DNA from: Lachnospiraceae bacterium A4
GTDB lineage: Bacteria > Bacillota > Clostridia > Lachnospirales > Lachnospiraceae
Direction: 5' to 3'
DNA length: 64,000 bases
Assembly: GCA_000403215.2 (NCBI GenBank)
Contig: KE159527.1
Location: 107,497 to 171,496, forward strand
Shown in pieces: positions 7,269 to 17,727 of the stretch (position 1 is its first letter; each line of letters opens with the position of its first letter). The translations under genes and the position numbers were made by a program. The notes beneath the pieces were generated by a model. That model saw only the letters and a program-made list of their open reading frames with translations, had not been told where the DNA came from and did not search any database.

Positions 7269-10200
7269 TTATTTCCGCTGCATCCATTTCGGAAGAATCT
7301 TGAATTTTACGGTCTTGGTTCCGCCGTACTTGCCAGTTCCACGAATCGTGAGTGCGGCGTTACCAGTCTTGATATTGTTGCTATATCCAACGATGGTAAA
7401 ATCCTCCCCTGCCTTTAAGGGTGTTTTGTTTTTACCGCTGCCGATTGTCACCTCAAGCTGGTCGATTGATGGGCAAACCGCTTCGCCGTTGTTATAGTAA
7501 TATTTGCCGTTAACTTTTACCTTTGTGGAGGAAATCAAGGTTTCTCTGATATTGATCAGTACCTCGCGTGTTCCGCTGTAATTCTTCCTGCCTTCCAAGA
7601 TTACTTTGATTGTTCCGCACTTGCTTTCATCGTCCACTTGTACATTGTCTGCCTCGACTGCACCTACAGAATATTCGTTTGATGCGAACTTTGCACCGTG
7701 GTCATATACTGTGACTTTTGCCTTGTACTTCCCATTTGCTGCATATTTCAAATCTGCTGCGTCAATCACAATGGCTTCATCTGTGGTATCTGAAATATCC
7801 TTTGGTACGATTTCGAACGAAAGTACATTCTTCAAACTTCCTGTGTAGTTTCCGATGCCGCTGACAGAAACTTTTCCGTTTGTTCCTACTGCTTTATTGC
7901 CGCTGTAGCTTACTTTGTAGTCAACCTCCTGAACCAGAAGCTTGTCGCCGTAAGTCACCTGAACTGCTGGCTTTGCACCGCTCTTGTCCTGTGACACCTT
8001 TGTCAGTTCTGGCTCTGCGAAGCTGATCTGAACGCTCTGCGCATTCTGAAGTTTTACCTTGCCGACTGTAAAGTTTTTCTTAACGGTTCCGCTGAACTCT
8101 CCAATGCCGTTTATGGTCATGGCTGCCTTTCCGGTATTGACATTGTTGTCATATTGGATAGTGTAATCTTTGCCTTCCTGTAACGTTCTCTCATCGGCTT
8201 TGCCTTTGTTGAGCACCAGTGTCACTTCCTGACTCAGCGCCTGTCCGGTATAGTCTAAAACAGACTTGAAGCCGTCGATGCGTGCCTTCTTGATTTCAGT
8301 GCCCTTTATAGTAAAGTCCACTGCCCTGCTGCCGTAATATTCACTGTCCTTCTTCGCTGTCAGGATTACGGAGGCTGTACCTGCATTGATATTATTACTA
8401 TAGTCAATATCAAAGGAACCTTCTGGTACTTTCTTGTTCTTGTACTTGATAGTTATATCCTCTAAGGATGGTTTTATTTCTGCGCCTGTCCACTGCTGTG
8501 CTGGAATGCTCACTTTGAGATCTGTGACTAAAATCTTGTCTGTCAGATCGACCTGATATTCTAATTTACCGTGGAAACTACTGTTTTCTGTCGTTTCAAG
8601 CACCATCTTGTAAACGCCTTCTTCTGTCAGCTTCTCAACGGCTTTCTCAATATCATTTCCTTCTGCGTCTTTAATCTGCTTATAGGTCACGGCATACTCT
8701 TTTGCAGGAACACTGAGTGAACCGCACTTTAATGTTACCTTCTGTGTCTGTCCGACAAGGTTTCCTTTCTTGTCTTTCTTGACATTCATAAGCGGTGCAT
8801 ACTTGATTGTGACATTTTCTTCTGTAAGCTCTTTTTGTACGATTTTGAATGCAACTGTAAACTTGCTTGCCTTCTCATAGTTGCCGCAGGGTGTGATTGT
8901 CACTTTTGCCTCGCCTACTTTTTTGTTGTTGGCATAACTTACTTTGTAATCTGTCTTTTCTGCCAGCTTCGTAGTGCCGTCATAGACGATTACTTCTGGC
9001 TTTATCGCTTTTCCAGTATACTGCTGGTCGTCAATCCGAATCGCCCGGATGCCTGTCGGCTTTGTATCAGAGCTGCCGTCCTCATCGGTCTCCTCGTAGA
9101 TATAGGAGTAAACGCCATATATACTGATATCCTCTGTGATAGCCGTGTTAAAATTGTAGAGTATGGTCTTGGCTTCATCTGCGTACCACAGGATTCCATA
9201 TTTTCCGTTTGCGTCTGTCGCCTCAAATTCTGGTTTTGTCAGGGCTGTGTTTGGATCAAGGGTTACGATTTCTGTCTTTCCGTCGGGATAATACAGGGTT
9301 ACTGTTATCTTATCTTTATAGTAATAATACGCGCCGTACAGATTCAGGTCTGATGAAACTGCTGTATTAAAATCATAAAGTATTGTCCTGACTTCATCGG
9401 TGTACCACTTGATGCCGTACTTGCCGTTCTCGTCCTCTGCCTCGAACTCTGGCTGTGTTAATTTTCCATAAAGCTCTAAGGTTACGGCTTCTGTCTTTCC
9501 ATCTGGATAATGGAAGGTTACGGTCAGTTTGCTTTCCTCATCAAGGTAATAGTATGCGCCGTACAGGTTTAGATCCTGTGCTACTTCTGTGTTGAAGTCA
9601 TACAGTGTTGTCTTTGTCTCGTCGGTATACCACTTGATGCCGCGCTTCTTTCCATCATCATCTGCATCCTCAAAATCAGGTTTTGTCACTTTTTCATTCT
9701 GCTTTATGGATGTGGTCTCTGTCTTTCCGTCGGGATAATGGAAGGTTATGGTTACTTTGGTCTCGGGCTCTTCCAGATAATAGTACGCCCCATATAAGTC
9801 TAAGTCCTGCGTTACATCTGTATTAAAATCATACAGTATTGTGTTTGCTTCGTCAGTATACCACTTGATGCCGCGTTTTCTGCCTTCCTCGTCAGTATCT
9901 TCAAATTGTGGCTCAAACAATTTCGTGTTGAGTTCTACGGTTTCCTGTTTGGTTGTGCCATCTGGATAATGGAAGGTCGCTGTGGCTGTTTCTTTTTCTG
10001 CCTCGTAAATCAAAATGTATGTATCTGTCGAGAATTTATCTGTCTTAAATGTAATTGTATTTGGCTCTGTATCCAAATCTGATAAAATCTCTGCTTTTCC
10101 TCCGCGTACCCGAATCATCTCGAAATCTGATCCTAATGCCCCAAATTCTTCTGAAATGTCAGCCGTAAATGTAAACTCACTCTTTGTTTCAGTAATCGGA

Positions 10201-13200
10201 GTTTTAGACAGACCTTCAATTTCTTTGTTTAGATCAAGGCTCCAACAGCAGCCCATTTCTTTGCCCTCTGGCAATATTTGTTCTGCTGCGGCAATATCCT
10301 CTGCTTTGTCAGCCTTGTCCACTTCATTGCCTGAGAAAATAAATTTTACATTATATCCATTTTCTATAGAAGCCTTATCTTCTTCTGTTAATTCTGCCTG
10401 CAAAGTTTCTTTTGAAGCATCAACGGAAAGCATCAGCCTGCCCTCGCTGTTGTTCACATCCCAGAGCACATCTCCGGGTTCTGCCGCTGCATCCATACTC
10501 AGAATAGAAGCATTTAAAGTTCCTCCCACCAAGCCGGATACATTTGCTGTAATAGTGATACCTGTGTCATCTTTTGTCACAGTGACACCATTGTCACATT
10601 GGTATTCTGAAAGCCCTGTGCCTTCCAGATGAAGCGTGATTGTACTGCTCTTCTGTGTCGGATCTGATATTGCGAACTGGATCATCTTATGCCCATTATT
10701 ATACATGGTTACAGATGCTGGCGCATCGCTTGTCAGTTTCTGGATACCATAATTTTCAGGGACATTGCTTTCACCTGCTGTAAAGAAATTATAACCGGAA
10801 ACACCTGTCACAGTATCTGCTGCTGCCTGTAGCTTGTCTGTATTTGAGAGAATCTCAATACCATTGTCCTTTGCGTAAGCTGTCATCTCTTCCTGTGTTT
10901 TGCCCGGAAGAAGTACATATCCGTAAGATGCATCTGCAGGATTTGTTCCATGATCCATTGCAATGCTGATATATTGCTTTGTAACCTCATCTGCGTCTCC
11001 AGCGTTTGTATTTGTATTTACCTCACTCCACTTTCCAGTGCGTGTTTCACGCTTCAAAGATACAGTTGTCTCCTCTGGGAAGTAATAGCCAATCGCAGAA
11101 CCTTTGGTATTCTCAGACAGCCATGCCCAATTTGCTGCCTGCTGATCTGCGCTGTCTGATGCGACAACTTCGTTGCCGTTTACCAACAGTTTATTGTTAT
11201 TGTCTATCTTTCTGTTTTCTACGACTGTTTCTGTAGTATCGCCAGCAGTCGTCTTGATGCCTGCGCCCAGTGCAACAATCTGGTCTCCAAATACGAACCA
11301 TGATTTCTTTGCTTCCAAATCGGATATGGTTGACTTAAAGTCCATACCGACTGACGCATAATTTTCTACGTTTAGTGCAGAACCTCCTACCCAGTCACGG
11401 TCATTCGTCTTATTGTTGTTGCTTGACATTGATTTCGTTTCATGGTTTGTTGTAATACCTGCCAGACGGGTGTGGTCTATGGTCGCCCAGAAACCTTCTC
11501 CAAACTGCCCTTGATCACCGTTATACAATGTCAGTGCACCATCGGAAGTATACCAGCCTTTGAGGTTTTCATTATTGATGCTCTCCACACCGCCATTGCG
11601 GCTAGAAAACATACTAAAACCTAATGAGAAATCGTCACCATGTGTCACTGCCTTGTCCATCGAGCCGTAAATTTTTGTATAATTCTCCGTGTCTAGTGGA
11701 ATAGAATCATTATTTAAATAATTCTTTACATGTACTAATGAGGACAGAGATTTCATTCCGCCATAATAGCTTGTCGGGTCATAAGCAACACCCAGGGCTG
11801 CCTGTGTCTTGACAAAGGTATCCAGCGCCTTCTTGTACTGTGCCGGGGCATTTGCCGCCAGTCTTACGATCGCATCCATGGCATAGCGCCCTGTTGTAAT
11901 ATCGCTTCTGTTGTAACGTGAAATACTGCGTCCCTGTACCATATCAAAGATTCCGCCGTCTGCATACAACGGTCTGTAAGCATTGAGTATCCACTCATAC
12001 ACGATATTGGAATCTGCGTCGGTACACTCCCAAGGGGTATTGTTGAGTACGGTTGCCAGTGTTGTCACTGCTCTTAACTTCTCAACACCGTATGCACCAT
12101 TATAAGCAAAGTTTCCATGCTGCTTGAAAGAACCATCTTTATAGAAGCCTTCGCCGCTCTCCACATAACGCAGCTCATTTACCATTGTATCACTTGCTTT
12201 GAACAGGCTTACCGGATCATTGCCAATCATACCGTTCAATACCGTAGTCATCGCCATCTCACTGCCATTTGCACCTGTTGCCGCGTATCTTGTCGCTCTG
12301 CCGTTAGAGCTGCGTCCCCAGTAGTAATTGACATCTGGTACTAATAGCAGAATCATATTGCAGAGCTCTCTGCGGTAGCTTTCGTCTAAGTCATCATAGA
12401 GCAGAATGCCCACGATTGTCAAATCTTTTGGCACACCGATCGACCAGTCCCACCAGTTTCCAAATACCCTGTCATGATAGTTCAAAATATTCGGAAAGCC
12501 GCTCATCAGGTATGCAAGGCAGACATCAATCGCCTTTTTCACCTCTGAGTCATTGTAGTATTTTGTGCCTTGGGATTTATATGCCATCACAATATCCTTG
12601 ATGCGTGTCGTCGTTGTTGTCAGAGTGGCACTGCCATGCGTATTATTGTCGCCCTTATTTTCCCAATCCAGCAGTTCTAGGTCATCAAAAAGCTTTGTTC
12701 CCTTTCCTGCGTCCATATTGAGCTGTTCTAAAGCTGCTGTCGCTGCATCCTCATACTTTTTCATATATGTAAGATACTCCGCATCTGTCTTGTCGGTCAT
12801 ATCGTTTCCTGTCAAGCCGTTCGCATATGTCTCACGCATTGATGCCAATTTATCGAGCTGTTCCTGAGGCAGATCTTCATAATGCAATGTCACCTCAATC
12901 GTTGCACCCATTGCGTCCTTTGTATCAACTGTCAGCTTAACACCATACTTGTCAAATTCTGCCTTTACTTTGTCGTTTCCTTCTGCCATGCTCAGGTTAT
13001 TGCCGTAGATGCGGAAGGTCAGGCTGTCTTTGTTTTGATGAACATCCGAGATACCGACTTTCATCGTATGTGTCTGAGGATCCTTTGCTGTTGTGATAGA
13101 ACCAACTGTACCTTCCACCTCACCGATGCGGAGCGGTGTCGTGATATCACCCCAGAATATGTACCCTGCTGCATTTGCCTTGTGGTCCGCAACTGCCTGC

Positions 13201-16200
13201 ACAAACGTAGAATTGCACAATACCTGAATATCAGGATTCTCAGCATACGCCTTCACTTCCTCACTGTTCATGCTCGGAAGGAGTACATAGCTGTAGCTTT
13301 CCTTCTTGAAGGAATCCAATTTGTTGTTGGCGTTCTCACCATGCGGTACTGCAAGACTCAGATAATTGCGTGTAATTTTAGACGCATCCATTCCCGCTGA
13401 ACCGTTAATGTCCGCCCAGCTGCCTTCACGGCTCTCTCTGAGCACATCAAGCTTGCTGCCTTCTGGGAAATAATATCCCATCGAATCTTTGGATGTATTG
13501 CCCTCCAGCCATGCCCAGCTTACGTTCGACAGCGAATTTTTCTGGTTATTTATTGCCGTACTCTGCTCTGCGCCGTCGATGATGAGCTTGTTAGCGCCGT
13601 TGATCTTCTTATTTTCAACAATTGTCTCTGTCGTTTTGCTGGTGTCGATGCCTGAGATGCCCATACCAAGAGCCACGACTTCATTGTCAAATACGAACCA
13701 TGACTTGCGCGCCGCAAGATTTGGATTCGTTGCATTCTTATAGTTCTTAAAGTTCATGGTCACAGTTGCAAACTGTCCTACCGATGAACCGCCGTTCAGG
13801 TTGGCATTACCAGGATAGTTGCCCCAGTTTGTCAAACCCCAAGTACTATGATCCGTCGTGATACCAGCCAGGCGCTGACTGTCCACAGTGTTCCAATAAT
13901 TATCTGAATACTGGTTCGGATCACCATTATAAATATACGTAGCGCCGTCGCCCTGATGCCAGCCCTGTTTATTCTCCTCGTTACCAAACTCAAAACGTCC
14001 TGTGCGGGCTGAAGAATAACTGATACCCAGGCTGAAATCTGGATTGTGCGATACTGCCTTATCCATACCGCCGAATACTTTCGCATACCCTGCATTGTCA
14101 ACGGCTTCAATACTGCTGTCATATAAAATACCCTGAATTGCGCTGATCGCTGCGCCGCTTCTGCCTGTGAAATAAGTCTCTTTGCCCATTGCATCGATGC
14201 CTGCCTGTGCCTGATATTTCACAAAACTTTGCAGCTTGCCGCGCCACGCTTCGGGTGCGCTGTTTGAGAGCAGTGCAACAGCTTCCAGAATCACTCGACC
14301 AGTCTTTAAATCGCTTGCTATAGGACGGGCTATACCACGTCCCCCGACCATGTCGAACATTGCACCATCTGCATACAGCGGACGGATGCCGTCCCAGATA
14401 AAGTTCCATAGCACCTCAAGCTTCTCACTCGCGACTTCCCAGTCGGTGCCTGCGCTGACATAAACCAGCTTCTCTGCATTATTTAAGAGTGTAGAGCCAT
14501 AGCCGCCTGTATATGCCAGATTGGTATGCTGAATAAAGGAACCATCGCTGAGAATACCTTCTTTGCCCTTCTCCACAACGCTGATAAACTCGTCAAAATA
14601 CTTTGTTCCGTTCACAACTGCCAGCGGGTCACTGCAAGCAGCGCCGCGCAGCTGGGAAGCCAGACTTGTGTCCGCCAGATTTGCGCCGGTCATTTCCATA
14701 GGTCCTGCCGCACCTTTTACTTTATATACGGTCTTAGGATCTTCATTAAAGTGCTTCAGTACCTTTGCCTCACTCTGAATTAATTCTTCCGGCATCTCAT
14801 CATGCATCAGAATTACGATACTAGAAACGCCCTGCGGCAGGCTGATCCACCAGTGATACCAGTTGCCAAACATCGCCTTGTTGTCCAGCTCTTCATTCCA
14901 GACATTGTCATAATACCACTGCACTGCATAGAGAATATCTTCTTTTAATGTTTCATCCTGATAATATTGGCTACCCTCAGATGCATATACGACAGCCATG
15001 CTCTGTATGCGGGAAACAGCCGTTGTGTACGCTTCACTATCAGTAGCCGTTGTGCTCGTACTGCCAGCTTTATACAAGTCCATTGTCAGATTCAGATCAT
15101 TAAATAACTCGGTATCCGAACCCTTGACCAATTTTTCTCTTGCCTTCTCTGCACCCTCCTCGTTAGTAGCAAGAATCTTCTTATATTCATCAGATGTTGC
15201 ATCGCCCTTCCACATAGAATTGCCTGTGAGACGCTCTCTCCATCTGTCGCGCATTCCCTGGAACTGTACTTCTGCCTCTGGATCCTTTACCACAACCGTA
15301 CATATTGCCTTGTGATCTGCGTCCACAGAAGCTGTAATTTCCACGACACCAGGTGCTACTGCGGTTACTTTGCCATCTTTGTCCACTGTAGCGATTGTCT
15401 CGTCAGCGCTTGACCATGTGACTGTCTTGTCCGTAGGCATCCCCGATGCGGTGATCATATCGGTTTCTCCGATATCCAGAATCATATCTTTTTTGTCCAG
15501 TGCTAAACTCCAGACTTCTACTAATTCCACATTGTCAATCCAGATCTCGCCGGTCATATACTCTGCAAACACTTCGATGGTCGCCTTACCAGATTTTTGA
15601 CCTGATGCCAGTTTCGAAGCATCTGGATAAGATAATTCATACAAGGTCCAGTCATTTGTACCTTTTAATTTATGCCCATCACCGAGATTCACATATTTCT
15701 TATTGGAATCTGAATAAACCTGTGATCTGGCATAAAATCCTGTGCCTGTGACATCCTTGGTTTTAACCCACATACGAAGTTTATATTCTTTGGTATAATC
15801 AAAGTTTTCCAGCTTTGCAGTTATGGAAATGCGTGTAGCACTGTCCTGTGTGCTGACATGCACGGAATGATCGCCCTCATAAGAATCTGCGTCTGTCACT
15901 TCCAGCTGAAGATCGCCGGCGTAAATGCCTGTACCAAATCCGATAGAATCCCACTGTACAGGATACTTGCCGTCTTTCCAGTATTTTATCATGGTGGCAT
16001 TGGTGGAAGTTCCCAGTTCTCCCTCAAAGTCATCGGAGAAAATCACAGTCTCGCCTTCTACAGGCGCTTTTACAATAACTTTACAAGTTAGGTTTTTTCC
16101 TTTGACGGTCGCGGTGATCTCTGTTTCTCCGATGGCTACAGCTGTTACCAAACCAGTATTATCTACTGTCGCGATCATTTCATCACTGCTTGCCCATGTT

Positions 16201-17342
16201 ATTTCCTCACCATCTGCACCTGTTACTTTTAATTGATGCGTCTTCTCTGGAGTCAGTGTCAGAGTGGTTTTATTGAGCGTGATGGTTTCACCTTCACTTG
16301 TGCCGTTATCGATGGGTGTGATGCGGATGTCGTCTACCCATACGTCGCCAGTCATCTTATCTGCTATGATGCCAAGCTGAATAGATTCTGTCTTACCATT
16401 CTCATTTTCAAGAGGAAAATTTGATTCAAATTCGTATTGCGTCCAACCATTCGTAGTTCCTGTGATTGTCGGACTTGATACGTCTTCTTTTGTTCCCGCA
16501 TTTACTACCTTTCGTTTCATCGCAACACGGAAACCAGTTCCAGTCACATTTTCCGCTTTTGCCCAAAATGTACATTTATAATTCTTATTCGGATCGATCG
16601 GCAAACCGGGCTTCGCCAAATCCCATACTTCTGTCTTAGACTCTTCTGTAGATTTTATGTGTAATACTTTATTTCCATCCTTGGCTTCTGTAGTTTCCTC
16701 TACTGCAAAAACCATTTTTCGATTTCCGCTAGCGCCATTAGTCGGCCAGAGAGCGTTGTATCCTTTAGGCATTTGACCATTAGTCCACATTGTATCAGTG
16801 GTAGTTGTGACTTCCTCGAAACTACCATTAGCAAGTACATTCCCGCCTTCCGCATTCGTGCTTTCTCCAGCCTCCGCAGAAATACTCTCCGTTTCTTCTT
16901 CCTCTTCTTCTGTCTCCTCTGTCTTACCTTCCTCCGTTGTAATCTCCTCTGTCGAGCTTTCCTCGCTTGTGCGTTCGTCAGCCGATTCCTCTTCGCTTGA
17001 AGCACTCTCCTCGGCTGTACTCTTCACCTCATCTGTCTCACCTTCAGCGACTGAGGACTCAACCGATGATGTCTCCTGCGATTCCGAAGTTTCTTTTACG
17101 TTTTCGACGGTCGAACTCTCATGCTCCGCAATCTCCTGCTCTTTTTCCTCCTCCGGGGTTTCTGCCTGCGATTCCTTCTCCGTGTCATCAGCCGCAGCTT
17201 TTTCTGGCGCTTCTTCGCTCTCTGATGTCACCGTACTTTCTTCTGCCAAAACGGGAACACCGTTCTGCATAACCAAAGCTGCCGACAAAAGAACAGACAA
17301 CAATCGTTTGTGGTACCTTTTCTTTCGTTGAAACTTTCCCAT
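7269..17342 (-). CDS. Giant secreted polysaccharide lyase with two family 8 lyase domains
   Basis: A 3357-residue protein. A signal peptide (about 1-33, ending VLAEE) precedes a Glu/Ser/Thr-rich linker to about 165. Two rounds of a CBM-like beta-sandwich plus a Big_2-type Ig domain follow (about 170-430 and 435-690). Two complete polysaccharide lyase family 8 modules come next (about 692-1480 and 1498-2270). Each has the aromatic patch (GNWYHWW; GNWWDW), the catalytic Asn (GAN), His and Tyr nine residues apart (HTNLAYTGGY; HGNFAYNGAY) and the Arg motif (GRGIAR; GRSISR). Four repeats of about 70 residues with TFHYPDG follow (about 2452-2755), then seven or eight Ig-like repeats with YTG and YGG motifs. 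The family cleaves uronic-acid polysaccharides such as hyaluronan, chondroitin or xanthan by beta-elimination. No LPxTG or S-layer anchor is seen. The start follows GGAGG. Confidence 0.92.
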   Translation of the reverse strand: MGKFQRKKRYHKRLLSVLLSAALVMQNGVPVLAEESTVTSESEEAPEKAAADDTEKESQAETPEEEKEQEIAEHESSTVENVKETSESQETSSVESSVAEGETDEVKSTAEESASSEEESADERTSEESSTEEITTEEGKTEETEEEEEETESISAEAGESTNAEGGNVLANGSFEEVTTTTDTMWTNGQMPKGYNALWPTNGASGNRKMVFAVEETTEAKDGNKVLHIKSTEESKTEVWDLAKPGLPIDPNKNYKCTFWAKAENVTGTGFRVAMKRKVVNAGTKEDVSSPTITGTTNGWTQYEFESNFPLENENGKTESIQLGIIADKMTGDVWVDDIRITPIDNGTSEGETITLNKTTLTLTPEKTHQLKVTGADGEEITWASSDEMIATVDNTGLVTAVAIGETEITATVKGKNLTCKVIVKAPVEGETVIFSDDFEGELGTSTNATMIKYWKDGKYPVQWDSIGFGTGIYAGDLQLEVTDADSYEGDHSVHVSTQDSATRISITAKLENFDYTKEYKLRMWVKTKDVTGTGFYARSQVYSDSNKKYVNLGDGHKLKGTNDWTLYELSYPDASKLASGQKSGKATIEVFAEYMTGEIWIDNVELVEVWSLALDKKDMILDIGETDMITASGMPTDKTVTWSSADETIATVDKDGKVTAVAPGVVEITASVDADHKAICTVVVKDPEAEVQFQGMRDRWRERLTGNSMWKGDATSDEYKKILATNEEGAEKAREKLVKGSDTELFNDLNLTMDLYKAGSTSTTATDSEAYTTAVSRIQSMAVVYASEGSQYYQDETLKEDILYAVQWYYDNVWNEELDNKAMFGNWYHWWISLPQGVSSIVILMHDEMPEELIQSEAKVLKHFNEDPKTVYKVKGAAGPMEMTGANLADTSLASQLRGAACSDPLAVVNGTKYFDEFISVVEKGKEGILSDGSFIQHTNLAYTGGYGSTLLNNAEKLVYVSAGTDWEVASEKLEVLWNFIWDGIRPLYADGAMFDMVGGRGIARPIASDLKTGRVILEAVALLSNSAPEAWRGKLQSFVKYQAQAGIDAMGKETYFTGRSGAAISAIQGILYDSSIEAVDNAGYAKVFGGMDKAVSHNPDFSLGISYSSARTGRFEFGNEENKQGWHQGDGATYIYNGDPNQYSDNYWNTVDSQRLAGITTDHSTWGLTNWGNYPGNANLNGGSSVGQFATVTMNFKNYKNATNPNLAARKSWFVFDNEVVALGMGISGIDTSKTTETIVENKKINGANKLIIDGAEQSTAINNQKNSLSNVSWAWLEGNTSKDSMGYYFPEGSKLDVLRESREGSWADINGSAGMDASKITRNYLSLAVPHGENANNKLDSFKKESYSYVLLPSMNSEEVKAYAENPDIQVLCNSTFVQAVADHKANAAGYIFWGDITTPLRIGEVEGTVGSITTAKDPQTHTMKVGISDVHQNKDSLTFRIYGNNLSMAEGNDKVKAEFDKYGVKLTVDTKDAMGATIEVTLHYEDLPQEQLDKLASMRETYANGLTGNDMTDKTDAEYLTYMKKYEDAATAALEQLNMDAGKGTKLFDDLELLDWENKGDNNTHGSATLTTTTTRIKDIVMAYKSQGTKYYNDSEVKKAIDVCLAYLMSGFPNILNYHDRVFGNWWDWSIGVPKDLTIVGILLYDDLDESYRRELCNMILLLVPDVNYYWGRSSNGRATRYAATGANGSEMAMTTVLNGMIGNDPVSLFKASDTMVNELRYVESGEGFYKDGSFKQHGNFAYNGAYGVEKLRAVTTLATVLNNTPWECTDADSNIVYEWILNAYRPLYADGGIFDMVQGRSISRYNRSDITTGRYAMDAIVRLAANAPAQYKKALDTFVKTQAALGVAYDPTSYYGGMKSLSSLVHVKNYLNNDSIPLDTENYTKIYGSMDKAVTHGDDFSLGFSMFSSRNGGVESINNENLKGWYTSDGALTLYNGDQGQFGEGFWATIDHTRLAGITTNHETKSMSSNNNKTNDRDWVGGSALNVENYASVGMDFKSTISDLEAKKSWFVFGDQIVALGAGIKTTAGDTTETVVENRKIDNNNKLLVNGNEVVASDSADQQAANWAWLSENTKGSAIGYYFPEETTVSLKRETRTGKWSEVNTNTNAGDADEVTKQYISIAMDHGTNPADASYGYVLLPGKTQEEMTAYAKDNGIEILSNTDKLQAAADTVTGVSGYNFFTAGESNVPENYGIQKLTSDAPASVTMYNNGHKMIQFAISDPTQKSSTITLHLEGTGLSEYQCDNGVTVTKDDTGITITANVSGLVGGTLNASILSMDAAAEPGDVLWDVNNSEGRLMLSVDASKETLQAELTEEDKASIENGYNVKFIFSGNEVDKADKAEDIAAAEQILPEGKEMGCCWSLDLNKEIEGLSKTPITETKSEFTFTADISEEFGALGSDFEMIRVRGGKAEILSDLDTEPNTITFKTDKFSTDTYILIYEAEKETATATFHYPDGTTKQETVELNTKLFEPQFEDTDEEGRKRGIKWYTDEANTILYDFNTDVTQDLDLYGAYYYLEEPETKVTITFHYPDGKTETTSIKQNEKVTKPDFEDADDDGKKRGIKWYTDETKTTLYDFNTEVAQDLNLYGAYYYLDEESKLTVTFHYPDGKTEAVTLELYGKLTQPEFEAEDENGKYGIKWYTDEVRTILYDFNTAVSSDLNLYGAYYYYKDKITVTLYYPDGKTEIVTLDPNTALTKPEFEATDANGKYGILWYADEAKTILYNFNTAITEDISIYGVYSYIYEETDEDGSSDTKPTGIRAIRIDDQQYTGKAIKPEVIVYDGTTKLAEKTDYKVSYANNKKVGEAKVTITPCGNYEKASKFTVAFKIVQKELTEENVTIKYAPLMNVKKDKKGNLVGQTQKVTLKCGSLSVPAKEYAVTYKQIKDAEGNDIEKAVEKLTEEGVYKMVLETTENSSFHGKLEYQVDLTDKILVTDLKVSIPAQQWTGAEIKPSLEDITIKYKNKKVPEGSFDIDYSNNINAGTASVILTAKKDSEYYGSRAVDFTIKGTEIKKARIDGFKSVLDYTGQALSQEVTLVLNKGKADERTLQEGKDYTIQYDNNVNTGKAAMTINGIGEFSGTVKKNFTVGKVKLQNAQSVQISFAEPELTKVSQDKSGAKPAVQVTYGDKLLVQEVDYKVSYSGNKAVGTNGKVSVSGIGNYTGSLKNVLSFEIVPKDISDTTDEAIVIDAADLKYAANGKYKAKVTVYDHGAKFASNEYSVGAVEADNVQVDDESKCGTIKVILEGRKNYSGTREVLINIRETLISSTKVKVNGKYYYNNGEAVCPSIDQLEVTIGSGKNKTPLKAGEDFTIVGYSNNIKTGNAALTIRGTGKYGGTKTVKFKILPKWMQRK

Positions 17343-17365
17343 ACGCTACCTCCATTTTTCCACCT

Positions 17366-17388
17366 GAATCCTCCACATGGAAGGATTC
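17366..17388 (-). promoter_or_regulatory. Leader hairpin just upstream of the giant lyase gene
   Basis: Inverted repeat GAATCCT...AGGATTC with a four-base loop and one bulge, about 24 bases before the ATG and just ahead of the ribosome binding site. In the transcript it would form a short stem in the 5-prime leader. It could affect stability or translation; no known regulatory RNA class is recognised. Confidence 0.4.
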
Positions 17389-17643
17389 CTACCTTTGAAA
17401 ATATAAGTTGTATTTACATTTTAGCGTGCATTTTTGGGAAAATCTATCTGCTTTATTTTGACTTTATTGTCAATTCTTGTGCTTTCTATCCTATTTTAGT
17501 TATTTTAATTGTAAATTTTGCATTAATATTATATTGAATTATTATAGTACATGTGCGTATTGGATACAATTTCTGCTTTTTATACTATAAATCTATACTT
17601 TTTATACATTCAGCAAAGCGGTTTGCTGCATCTAATTTAGTAA
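17389..17643. other. AT-rich upstream region of the giant lyase gene
   Basis: A gene-free stretch upstream of the lyase gene. It contains an inverted repeat TTGAC-TTTATT-GTCAA at 17458-17473, which on the minus strand also gives a TTGACA hexamer that could be a -35 box. I could not assign a good -10 at the right distance. Nothing else is recognised. Confidence 0.4.
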
Positions 17644-17645
17644 AT

Positions 17646-17664
17646 CAAAAAGGCATAACGCCTT
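17646..17664 (-). terminator. Weak terminator of the ATPase-nuclease gene
   Basis: Hairpin AAGGC-GTTAT-GCCTT followed on the minus strand by a short T run, about 65 bases after the stop codon of the gene at 17728-19464. The stem is only five pairs, so efficiency is doubtful. Confidence 0.45.
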
Positions 17665-17727
17665 ATTGGTTCAATAAGACCTTACACCTCTTTATCATTT
17701 TCTCCTGTTCCTCCAAATCAGTGACAC

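Noticed and set aside
7269-7400. Search for an LPxTG or S-layer anchor at the end of the lyase
   Set aside because: The protein ends in a soluble ILPKWM stretch with no sorting motif, hydrophobic helix or S-layer repeat.
7300-9990. Repeated sequence suggesting a CRISPR array or tandem DNA repeats
   Set aside because: The repeats are protein-level Ig-like and TFHYPDG modules of the lyase with diverged DNA; there are no uniform repeats or spacers.
10015-10632. Plus-strand open frame of 205 codons inside the lyase gene
   Set aside because: It is an antisense frame of the lyase coding sequence, Ser-rich by codon mirror effect, with no family resemblance.
16798-17331. Ser-rich plus-strand open frame of 177 codons
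   Set aside because: It is the antisense of the Glu/Ser-rich linker at the N terminus of the lyase; low complexity explains the open frame.
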